64,000 nucleotides of DNA from positions 7,848,457 through 7,912,456 of the forward strand of contig CM040442.1 in the NCBI GenBank assembly GCA_022749755.1, written 5' to 3'. The position numbers and the translations under genes are program-made. Numbering within the stretch: position 1 is the first letter of the stretch; every line of letters begins with the position of its first letter. This document shows, in pieces, positions 34,369 to 44,856 of the stretch. A model generated the notes under the pieces. That model searched no databases and had not been told where the DNA came from. It was given only the letters and a program-made list of their open reading frames with translations. The DNA comes from Azadirachta indica (taxonomy: Eukaryota; Streptophyta; Magnoliopsida; Sapindales; Meliaceae).

Positions 34369-35200
34369 ATTTGACTATGTAGTTAAAGAATTTTTATTTG
34401 CTAGAACAATATGTTGTTATTACATAATCAATAGATCCTTCAATCAACTTTAAACATATGTACGGTCAATAAAATTTTTTTTCATATACAAATGTTGAAA
34501 ATGTTTCTTTCTTTTCTAATTGCACACATTTAATCATATTTATTATCCTACTATATTCTTTCAAATAAAAATAATTAAAATATATGATTGCTATTAGAGT
34601 GGTGTGACCTTTAACAATTTCGTGGTCATTGCGAAGTCATAAACAATATTTTAGAATTTTTAAATTTGTGTAAAAATATATATTTATATATGAAAGAAGG
34701 AAAAAAATTAATTAGTTTTTATTAATTTGAATGAAAAGATTTATTTTAATTATTTTTACGGTGGTTAATAGTTAATATTAACAAAGAATGTTAAAAGCTT
34801 AGGGAAAGGCTTCATTTTTTAAAAGTATTTGTATAATTCGAATATTATTGAAATATTAAGGAGTATTATGAAATTAATTCTTTTTAATTTTAAAATTGCT
34901 GACAGTGCTTGACCGGATATTATTAGAAAGTAGTAGACATGCCATACAAATACGGAAAAGGGATCCACTATTATTTGGGAGGCTCGTTTTCTTTTTTTTC
35001 TTTTTTATTATAGCTTATAGATAACCTTTATTTTGTCCCTTTCATTTATTGACAATCTCTAATCTTTCTCTAGGTTTATTGTAAATTCTCAGCCCGCTAC
35101 CAGTCCACTGAATCTCATTATTGTATTTAACTGCTGATTCAAGTTGGCCGACAAAAAATATTATCTTTTATGATATTTAATATACATAAATGACATAATT
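34369..35200. repeat. Inverted duplicate partner of 15.3-15.8 kb
   Basis: 34377-34970 pairs in inverted orientation with ~15280-15830. Continuous landmarks include GAGTGGTGTGACCT, TCGTGGTCATT and CTTGACCGGATATTATTAGA. No gene was seen. Confidence 0.65.
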
Positions 35201-35212
35201 ACCCAAAAGAAT

Positions 35213-35500
35213 GGAAAAAAAAAAAAGAAAGAAAGGAATAAATGAGGGAAGAAGAAAAAGAAGAAGAAGAAAACAAAAAGAAAAGGATTAAAGAGAGAAG
35301 AAGAAGAAGAAGAAGAAGAAAGAAAAAAGAGGATAAGAATAGAAAAAACAGAGAGAAATAAACAAGAAGAAGAAAGAAAAAGATGAGAAAATAAAGAGAG
35401 CAACAGATGAGAGAGAAGAAGAAAAAGTGTAAAAAATAGAGAAAGCAAGAGACAATTGAGGAAGAAGCAACAAAAAAATAAGAATAGGTCAGGGAAGAAA
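35213..35500. repeat. Polypurine GAA/GAAA tract, ~290 bp
   Basis: Nearly all purine on the plus strand, with GAA triplets, GAAA and GAGA mixed. The minus-strand ORFs at 35161-35508 are Phe/Leu/Ser runs caused by this composition and are not proteins. Confidence 0.9.
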
Positions 35501-38500
35501 AAAATCATTTTTTATTAATTTGGAGCTATAAATTGTAGTTTTATTTTTTGAGAAAAGGAAAAAACTATTGTTATTAATTTAAATTTTAAATTACAAATTT
35601 ATCTTTTATGGTATTAAATACAATGGTAAAACTTAACGGATTGCGGATGAGGTAAGTACTTATAATAAATTTAGAGGTAAATTCAAGATTGTCAACATAT
35701 AAATGTGCAAAATGAAGGTTACCCATTAAATTGGATTGGATATATTTTCAACCCTGTTTGACAACATTACATATATCTAAAGAAATTTGTGGGACCTGAT
35801 GTGGTCAATATGAGATCAAACCTTTCAAAAACAATATCTATTACAATGAATTGAATTTTCTCAACATTTTTACATACATAATCATAAATTTTAATATATA
35901 ATTAAGGAAGAAATAATTCGATTTTGGGCCACATGTGACAACTAAAAGTGAGGTAAGGCAAAATACAAACAAAATTGAAAATATTGGGGTTAGCGTTTTT
36001 TAATTTTTTAAATATAATAGTTTTATGTGTATTATTTATTTTTATATTAAAAAAGTTTATTTTTTTTAAAGACAAAAATAATGATATCTTTTTTATTTAT
36101 TTTTTATTTTAAAGTTACAAATACTATTATATCTTTTTTAATATGAATGATAATAAAAAAAAATTTACTAATAAATATTTTTAACTCAAGAGTGCACTAG
36201 CATTCATTTTAAAAAAATGGATCCAACTGTTATTACCTCTTAAAAAAAAAAAAAAAACCCATATACATATCCATGGAGATAAGTTTTGCCAATAGATTAT
36301 TTCATCACCAATCAATAATTGTAATTAAATTAATGAAAAAAAAGTAAGCCGAATTTTAGCCATCAAATTAATTAAAGGTATGATTATTAGTTATCTAAAA
36401 GTATTAGTACAGGGATTTTTCCTAAAATGACCAGTTTTTTTCCTTGATTTGGATAGAGTATGTTATTCTTCCTTGACTCAATCAGAATATATTATTCTTC
36501 CTTGATTCAGCTGGTGCAAAATGATTGCTTTCCTTTAATATTACTACAGAATAAATTTTTTTCCTTATTATCTTTAACATTTATGACTCTTCGCCCGAAC
36601 CCTCCATTAATTGCTCTTTCTTTCTTTCTTTTATTCTATTCTTTTCTTTGCAACCTAGAGAGAGAAAGAGATTATGTATATATGCCTTTTAATTGGCTTG
36701 TGTTTATACTTTCGATTGCTTTATTCGTACTTGCAAGCTAAGGCAGCACTGATCCTTGCAAACGCGTATCCGCTATTCCTTTTCTTTTCCTAATAAGTAC
36801 ACTACTAAAATAGGCAGCATTGATTCTTGCCTTATCCATTCTATATATCTTCTTCTAAGATCACAATTGAAGGTTCATATACAAAGAGAAGAGTGAAAAG
36901 GCCGCCAATGACAAAAACTAAACACTAAACAAAACTTTCAAAAAAGGTCTCACTTCTTGGGACCACACCTTATTCATCTTAAGATATTCTAGATTAATAC
37001 TTCAGACATAGGTTAATTTGGTTGAAAACCGAATATATATAAATATATTGCATAGATTTTTGTGGGATAAAAATTAATCAAATCAAATTAAAATTAAAGG
37101 AAAGTGTATTAGAACGTGGAAAAAAGTAACATACTTTTGAAAAACTGCAAACGCATTGAAAAAACTGAAAAAAGTTTTGAAATATTACATGAGGATTGAA
37201 ATTCAAATCTTATCCACACTAAATTAGGAAAAGATTTCATTTATTAATTATAATTTTTTTTAAAAAATTGAAGAAAATTAAAACTATCTAAAATTAGTAT
37301 ATTCTAGACTAAGGTAATGATTTTTTTTTTTCTAAAGTCTGAACATGACTTAAATTTAAATTTAAATTTAATTAAAATCTGAATTTAAATAATATATTTG
37401 TTTTTTATTTTAAAATATCTGAAAATAAATGTTAAGCTGTTTGTTTTGACAAAATAAAAAATTTAAAAATTGATGTTCTGACATATATACCATTTTAAAT
37501 AATATACTTATGTTTAAATAATTTTGATTATATTAGTACAATAATAAATAAAATAATTAATAAATTATATTAGTGTATATATTATTTATTTACTTGATAT
37601 ATTCTTTTTAAAAAAATAATTGTTAATCGATGATAGAAATATTAATAAAAATTAAATAAAAATAATAAGTTATATTATAATATAATTGTGATTATATAAA
37701 TATACAAATTTATTGTAATAATTAAAGTATAAAATAAGTAGGATTAAGAAGATAAATAAAGAGGACTCACAATAAAGAAGAAGTACGTTAAAAATAGTTA
37801 ATTAAAATTTTAATTTTGTTAGTAAATAATTTAATAAAATAAGAATATTTTAAAAAAATAAAAATATTAAAATATTCAGACATTTACTTATTCAGATTTA
37901 AGTTAAAATTTTTAAGTTAATTATATTCAGATAAATTTACCAAATATTCAGACATAAGTTAAAAAACAAACGATTTTTAAACATATGAATATTTATATTC
38001 ATACTTCAAATAGAAAAATAAACAACCTCTAAATTTTTGTAAAGGTTAACAGAACTATTTAATGAGTTCATCTCACTTAATTCTTAAATCCAAACCGTTG
38101 AAAATATTAATCACGGTTTACTATTTAATTAATGCTTTTTCTTGTTCCTGTGTACCTTTTTCAAATAGAAAATGATATATATTATATAAAAGAAAAGTAA
38201 AACATAATTAATTAGCCAAATATAACTTCGGATCTATTTAAGAGTATTAAAGATAAAGTGATAATATGTTTAACACTTATACTTTTTAACATTTTTTTTA
38301 TTAATTTTTAGAAAACAATTATTATTCAGTTAATAGTTATCAAAAATACATATAATAAATTTTTAGTATTAGATTATGAGTTTTTGATTTGTAATTAAAA
38401 AAGTATTTTGATATCAACAAATTATTAAAACAGACATTTTATAACATTAATATTTGTGTTAAATATTTTTTACTATACAAAAATATTTTTGAAAATTGAA

Positions 38501-38824
38501 AGTAAAAATTATAAAAATAAATTGACATTCTATATTTTTAAATTGACTATTACATAAAATTTAATATCGATGTAGTAAATATTCAGAATATCGTGTAAAG
38601 ACCACAGAAGAAGTTGAGTAGAAATTAAGATAAATAGGTGGGTGTAATTTGAGTCAATAAATAGGACTTAGCTAAACGATATTTTTGTTCTTATATTTAT
38701 CGTTACTCTTAGAGAGACAAGAGAATCATCTTGAGAGCTCAAGTATTCCCTTTCTCTCTTTTCACCCGTCTCATCTAAACGGTTGAAAACTGAAGCAATC
38801 TTTCACTGAAAGTACTGGTAATTC
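35501..38824. other. 5' flank of ankyrin copy D, with an insertion
   Basis: 36250-36420 and 37060-38230 are the repeated ankyrin-upstream module. 36682-36800 carries the third relative of the short hydrophobic ORF. ~37317-38037 is extra DNA relative to copy B and the 32.2-kb module. 38590-38690 is the conserved proximal promoter block shared with copies A and B. No other gene was seen. Confidence 0.55.
37317..38037. mobile_element. Unclassified ~720-bp insertion
   Basis: Paralogous modules at 23040-23080 and 32400-32450 join the flanks (TATATTCTAGACTAA and TTTTGTAAAGGTTAAC-like) without this sequence. Its end regions carry related inverted phrases (TTGTTTTTTATTT and AAATAGAAAAATAAACAA; CTTAAATTTAAATTT and CAGATTTAAGTT). 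It is non-coding and AT-rich. An hAT-like MITE is possible, but I could not fix the target repeat. Confidence 0.45.
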
Positions 38825-41660
38825 ATGGGTGGTGTTCAAACTTCCAGTTCCCCGTTGGTCAAAAATGAAGCTGAAATCTCGAGGACGGAGCCAACGGAAG
38901 AAATTAAAGAAGAGAAAAGCGAAAAAGAACAAGAACCATCGTTTAGAAGTATGGAAGGTAAGTTAAGGATGCCGGCTATCTGGTAGTGTTCATTTATTTA
39001 TTTTGTAAATTAAAAACGTATATTTTACTGAGATATATATAAAAATGAAAATTCATTAGTCTAACAGCTAACTCTGCGCAATATTTAACAATATGCTCTC
39101 TCTATTATAGATTCGATCAGGGAATATACAGGGGAGAACAGAATGAGCGATGAGGATTATGCTCGTTACAGGCCACTAGTCTTAGCTTCTCTTCGCGGTT
39201 ATTGGGAAAAAGTAGAACATTTCATAAGCGAAAATCCCGATGCCCTGACCGCCATCATCAATGAAGGTTCTGAAACTTTTTTCCACCTTATGGCTCAAAC
39301 AGATAAAGATGGAGCCATTCAGCTCTTGGATAAGTATATAAAACGAGTCCCTCCAAAATTCCTAGAACAAAAACATAATTTTGGAGCGACGGCTCTAGGC
39401 TTGGCAGCAACAATTGGCAATGTAAGAGCTGCAAAACTGTTGGTTGAAGCTAACGAAAATTTACCAAAAATGAAGGTAGGACAGTACTTTCCACTTCACT
39501 ACGCAGCGTACAGTGGCCACAGGGAAACTGTTAATTATCTTCTGTCAGTGACTCCAGTGGAGGACTCAAATCCCTTTGCTGGCTTTAGTGGTCTTTTGCT
39601 GGTGGAGTACCTTGTTGAAAGTAATTTATATGGTTAGTTCAATTCGAATACCAATACTAATTTATATATATATATATATATATGCATAAAATGAATTACA
39701 TTATTCTGAATTTTGCTACTGCTTTATGCACAGATATAGCTTTTGATATATTGAAGCGCCATCCAGAGATGAATATTGACATTTCGTTTAGGAAGGAGAT
39801 TTTAGAAAGGCTGGCTATTAAACCTAAGGGGTTTGCAAGTGGGAGTCGGCTTGGATATTGGAAACGCTTAATCTATCACTGTTAGTGCCACCAATGTTAT
39901 TTCCTTTTAATATTTATAAGAGATCATCTACACTAATTAGCACCCAATACATGCATTCTGATATACATCTGTTATATATATATATATACCTAAATCTCTG
40001 TACAAAGACTTGCATGTTTTACGTATACGTATACGAGTACACAACCACATATATTCAGTGCTTTTTGTCTCTGCAGACATTCCTGTGCGGGAAGAAGATT
40101 TTGACGATTCCTCTCAAACCCATGATAATGATTTACCTCCTCATGGAGACACAGAGAATCCCGTTCGGAGATCACAAAGCTCCTCAACAGTAACCTCACC
40201 TTCCAGATTTCTTCATAAATTATCTTCTACTTTTGGTTCGTATATAGATTTCTTGTTTAATTAGAGAAATCTGAAAATATCTGTTGCTTTGCTTTAAACC
40301 TCAAGCTTTCACCTACAAATTCTCATGATTCTGATATTAAAGTTTTTTTTTTTTTTTGTTTAAAACCACAGGTGCACGGAACCAAAAATTGCGTACTGTG
40401 CTTTGGAATGTCCTTCTGCATCTAGGTAAGGAAGCATTATTGACAATGCCCTTTCTCTTAAGTTGAGTTTTCCAAGTAAATCTTCTTTTATTAATTGATA
40501 CTTGAATTAACAACAGCTCCCAGCGTCCGAAGCATACGTGAGACAAAGTTAATGCACAAGAAAACAGTTGAAATAGTCAGAATGATGTGTGATTTTACTT
40601 GGAGATTTGAACAAGCTTCGCAGGCGTTAAAAATGCCGATCCTTACTGCTGCAAGACTGGGGATTCCTGAGATTGTGAAAGAAATTATTTGGGCCTATCC
40701 CCGTTCAGTTGTTTTTGTTGATGAACATGGAAATAACGCACTTATGCTTGCAGTTATACACCGTCAGGAAAATATTATTAAGTTCGTAAGTAAAACTAGT
40801 GGGAAAAAACTATTTCAGGGACTAGACGCCGGACAAAACAAAAATCGAAATAACATCTTGCATTTAGCTGCAACGTTGGCACCTGTAAGAGAAGTCCCTG
40901 GTGCAGCATTGCAGATGCAGCGGGAGTTGCAATGGTTCCAGGTGATATAAATAAAATATTTTGTTCCAGCCTTTATTACGTTCCAAGTTCAGTCTCGCAT
41001 GTAGAATACGCTCAGATGTTCCTAGCTAATCCTCTTTTTCTGTAGGCTGTGGAGAATCACGTCCGACCAAGCATTTGTGAAGAGCGCAATAAAGACGGAA
41101 AAACTCCAAGAGAGTTGTTTAGTGAACAACACATGGAATTAATTGAGAAAGGTGAAAAATGGATGAAGGACAATGCATCATCGTGCGCACTAGTAGCTTC
41201 TCTCATAATCACAGTAGTGTTTGCCGCAGCTTTCGCTCTACCTGGTGGCAATGACGATCAGGATGGGACCCCCCATTTTTTGCGTAAATTACCTTTCAAA
41301 ATATTTGTAGTATCAGATGCGATTTCACTCTTTTCTTCAACCACTTCGTTGCTGATGTTCTTGGGCATCCTTACTTCACGTTACTCGGAAGAAGATTTTC
41401 TGGTTTCCTTGCCAAAAAAGTTAATTATCGGCCTCATCACTCTGTTCATTTCTATTGCAAGCATGACTGTAGCATTTGATGCCACAATTTATATGGTTTC
41501 TAAAGCGTGGAAATGGGTTTTCATTCCAGTTGCTCTAATTGGTTGTATCCCAGTGACCTTATTTGCAAGGCTGCAGTTTCCTCTCTTGGTTCAAATATAC
41601 TCATCTACTTTTGCACCAACTATTTTTCAACCACTAAAGGATATAAATCTCTATATCTGA
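38825..41660 (+). CDS. Ankyrin-PGG membrane protein, copy D, intact
   Basis: Seven exons: 38825-38957, 39111-39632, 39734-39880, 40077-40235, 40372-40425, 40517-40941 and 41046-41660. All junctions keep frame and use GT-AG, giving 684 aa. Residues 1-44 are an acidic, Ser-rich N-terminus. Ankyrin repeats lie at ~50-180 (LHYAAYSGHRETVNYLL is a clear one), and more lie at ~350-450 (MPILTAARLGIPEIVKEII; HGNNALMLAVIHRQ). The linker at ~268-320 is Ser/Asp-rich. The PGG domain starts near 515, with WMKDNASSCALVASLIIT, PGG at 546-548 and about four membrane segments. The family includes ACD6 and ITN1, acting at membranes in defence and stress responses; the exact role here is inferred only. The ATG at 38825 is chosen because copy A aligns through it (as GTG). 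Confidence 0.9.
39661..39684. repeat. (TA)n microsatellite in intron of copy D
   Basis: Alternating TA run before exon 3, at the same position as the run in copy B. Confidence 0.8.
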
Positions 41661-42103
41661 TGCACAGTTTTCTGTTTCATGCTTAATTCTCTTGCAAGCC
41701 TTGTTTGAATTATTCTACTGTACTAATTAGTTTTTTATTAATAATAAAATTTGCATATATATAGCCCATCGAAATGTGAGCTAATATGGGTTGTAGTTGT
41801 TCTAATTTCCACTTGATTGCACATTCCTCTATATGAGATTTGTTGGAAGTTCCTAATTCATGATGCTGCTAGGCTTCCTAGCTAGTTCTCGTATTGTTGA
41901 ATGCTAACTTTTTCTTTGATGGTTTACTCCTAATTCTTTTTTAATTATTTCTGTTATCTAACGTTATCTGTTACTTTTTTCCTGAGTGGTCTAATAAAGT
42001 TGCTTTCTCCTTCCTTATAATTCCTCTAATTTTACTTTCTGTCAAATAATCAAAAAAATGTGGTCTTTTCGATTTGAAAATAGGCAATGTTCTTAGATTG
42101 TCT
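41661..42103. other. 3' flank of copy D
   Basis: Contains AATAATAAAA near 41740, a likely polyadenylation region, and one unit of the sequence expanded at 27449-27917. Conserved with the flanks of copies A and B (GAGCTAATATGGGTT and GTTCCTAATTCATGATGCTGCT phrases, shared with B). Confidence 0.55.
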
Positions 42104-42330
42104 ATTTAGCAGCAGACGAGCAGCCCGCAATAAGAAGTAAATCAAGCAAACAGGCCATCAAAAACGTGGGAATCCGGAAAAAATTGATCAGAGAGGAGCA
42201 AGCAAGCTCCTGACTAGCTAATTTATCCGCCACCGTGTTGTCCTCCTTAAAAACGTGGGAAATCCGAAAGTTCGTCAAGTCGAGATGTTGTTTACAGTTT
42301 GTACCATCTATCAATTGAGAAACTTGCCAT
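42104..42330 (-). mobile_element. LINE RNase H fragment by copy D
   Basis: The minus-strand frame reads NCKQHLDLTNFRISHVFKED and NTVADKLAS, the last strand and helix of the LINE RNase H domain, better kept than in the paralogous fragment at 28773-29470. Only ~230 bp remain. Confidence 0.75.
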
Positions 42331-44149
42331 TGGGAAGAAAGATTGAAGAGGTTATTGATAGATAAAACACATAACTCTTGAATTCGTGCATGTATGATGA
42401 GAATTAAAGTTATGATTTTCTTTCAAAATCAAATCTGCCATAATCTATGATAGCCAGTTAAATCTTCATAATGGAAAATACATTCCAAATCATGATACGG
42501 TGACTTTCCTTTTAGGTTCTATTTATTCTCTATAAATAGGGCATTTTATTATATTTTCATCGGCTAATCAATTCTAGTCTCCCTATCTATATTTAAAACT
42601 GCTTCATACACATACAATATCCTTTGGGAGGGACTTGTCTATTTTCATTATTACAGCACAAATAATCCTGATTTTGGGTTCACAATTCTTCCACAGTCTT
42701 CACCCTTTTCAAAGATACCTGTAATGCCATGAACTGATAATAGCTCTTCCAACAGTATTAATACACGTAAATTAAATTAAATTTTATAATTTAAGATGAT
42801 ATAACATATGAATAATGCAAACGAAACTCTAGAGCTGTTAATATTTATAGTATAGAGATGTAATAATAATAGAGACAGAAGAAACGACTTGCTAATCCTA
42901 TTGCCCCCATGAAGAGAAAAAGATTTGATATTATAACTTAATTTGATCAAGAAGAATAATATAAGAGTTTACTGAGTTATAGGAAATAAAACAAAGGGAA
43001 GGCACTTCTTTTGTATGCTGTGCACTCGCACACGTGGCCATAAAGAGCTTCAACAACATTATGTGCTAGTAACAGTGTTAGCCAAAAAAATTTATATCTT
43101 TTATTTACAATTAAATTTCGAGAATAAGAGAAATTTTAATAGAAGTAAAAGAAAATTAAATACATGAGATGTGTCTTGTATATAATATTTTTACATGTTT
43201 ATATATATATATTCTTTTATTAAACTCTTCCAAGATTTTACTTACTCTCATAAAAATAATACAATTAGTTTACAGGAGAATTTATGTATGTATAATTGTT
43301 TTTATTCAATTCAATACTGTAATACATATCAACATTCTTAGTGTAACATAATTTTTTTATAGACCAAATTGTACTTATTAAAAACATTTACAAAAATATT
43401 TCAAAAAAAATGAAGAAACTAACAAAAGGGAATAAATATGAATCTTTTATGAAAGTTTACGACAATTATTAGTTTTAAAAGATTATAAAAAACCAAAATA
43501 CAAAATTTAACATAATTACCTGCAAAAAAAGTATTTAATACCCTTCAGGAATCCCTATTTAATGTCTTTTAATTTCAAAACCCAGAACCCATACGCGTTT
43601 TTATTTTCTTCTGTGGTAAAAAGATAACAGAGACTTGAGCCCAGGAGCCAAATCTGTAAATTAAAGATTGTAGGCCAACAAACCAACCAAGCCTAAAAGG
43701 CTAAAACAAAGTATGAACATGATTTGCTTGTTGAATAAATTGACTTTCTATGGAACTAAACTCATATTAGGTTTCAATAAAATAATCCATCAAATAAAGA
43801 GAACAAGAATTGATCAATTATATATATAGAAGATTTGACAAGCAAAAACAAAATCACTTATGAAATCAATCAATATGAGCTATCAATTAGTTTAAAAAAT
43901 TAGTGAATATGAATACGTAATGTGTGTTAATGGAGAGCAATTATTGTTTACAAATGAACTTGAGAACATTAATTCATTACATAATCACTATGGAAACATA
44001 CTAGTGATGCACGATTTAGTGGAGTACTACAACTTAATTTGAACAAGTTAATTAATTTATTCACCTAATTCATCACCACCTTCGTCCCTACTCAGCTTTA
44101 GCTCCGATTGACTTGGGGCTTCTTCAACCTAATTTGCTCTCTTCTTTCA
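42331..44149. other. Spacer homologous to MVKIKII 3' flanks
   Basis: 42340-42430 resembles 29930-30020. 43700-44100 resembles 18420-18640, 18060-18260 and 56830-57190, meaning the sequence that lies 3' of minus-strand family copies. No gene was seen; ORF 43169-43351 looks like chance. Confidence 0.5.
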
Positions 44150-44301
44150 TCTACTTTGATGCGTCGATGACCTCTCACGTCTTCCTTCGTAGCGTTGGTT
44201 TACTTCTCTTCCTTTCTTCCATGGCGGCTGTGCCACACACCATTCCTTGCAGTTTCTCGCAAGCCCCTCTTGATGATCATAACTCCTCTTGATGTTCTAC
44301 G
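44150..44301 (-). pseudogene. MVKIKII-family copy 2, 3' half
   Basis: C-terminal part of the family ORF on the minus strand: the CATCAAGAGG junction, GLRETA.NG, RRE-type residues, YEGRR and the closing part before the stop. It is degenerate, with frame breaks. It ends exactly where the copia element at 44302 begins, and the preceding half of the same gene resumes at 49599. The uninterrupted paralog at 57214-57875 shows the joined order. Confidence 0.7.
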
Positions 44302-44856
44302 TGTTGTGCAAAAACGATCAAAACAATATTACGACTAATACAAAAATAAAATAATAAGTGCAAAAGAGAAATAGAACGACACAAGATATTTACGTAGTTT
44401 GGCACTTTGCTTACGTCCACGGGAGGAAGATTTCGAATTTCCACTAATATTGCAAATGTGGAATACAAATACTTTAACCTCACTTCCCAAAACCCAGTAC
44501 ACCCTTTCTCTCAAATACAAAGAAGAACATTTCTCTCAAAAGCATTTGAGTACCTCACCGAAACTAACTCAAATGCTAACTACAAAACTCACAAAGCATA
44601 CAAAAGATATTGTTCTTCCAGTGACAATTTTGAAGAGGAACAAGCAAGTGTATTTATAGGCTCACAAATCCAACATTAGTCACAAGCAAATAAGTGGTAA
44701 TAATTCATTGTTGGCCAAAACAAATAAACAAACAAGTAATAATTCAATATCCCACTTTCCTATCTTATCACCAGAATATTTTAATACTCAGACCCCATTT
44801 ACCAAAATTGGCACTTCAATTTTTTTAATGGCTAAATTGGAAGCCACTAATCGACA
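44302..44856 (-). repeat. 3' LTR of copia-2
   Basis: Aligns with 49069-49593 (shared TGTTGTGC...AATCAAAACAATATTA, GGGAGGAAGATTTC and TAGTCACAAGCAAATAAGTGG). The inner boundary is uncertain between 44841 and 44856 because the right copy has a short deletion there. Confidence 0.75.

Noticed and set aside
35161..35508. Phe/Leu/Ser-rich ORFs on the minus strand
   Set aside because: They are the complement of a polypurine microsatellite; composition alone explains the frames.
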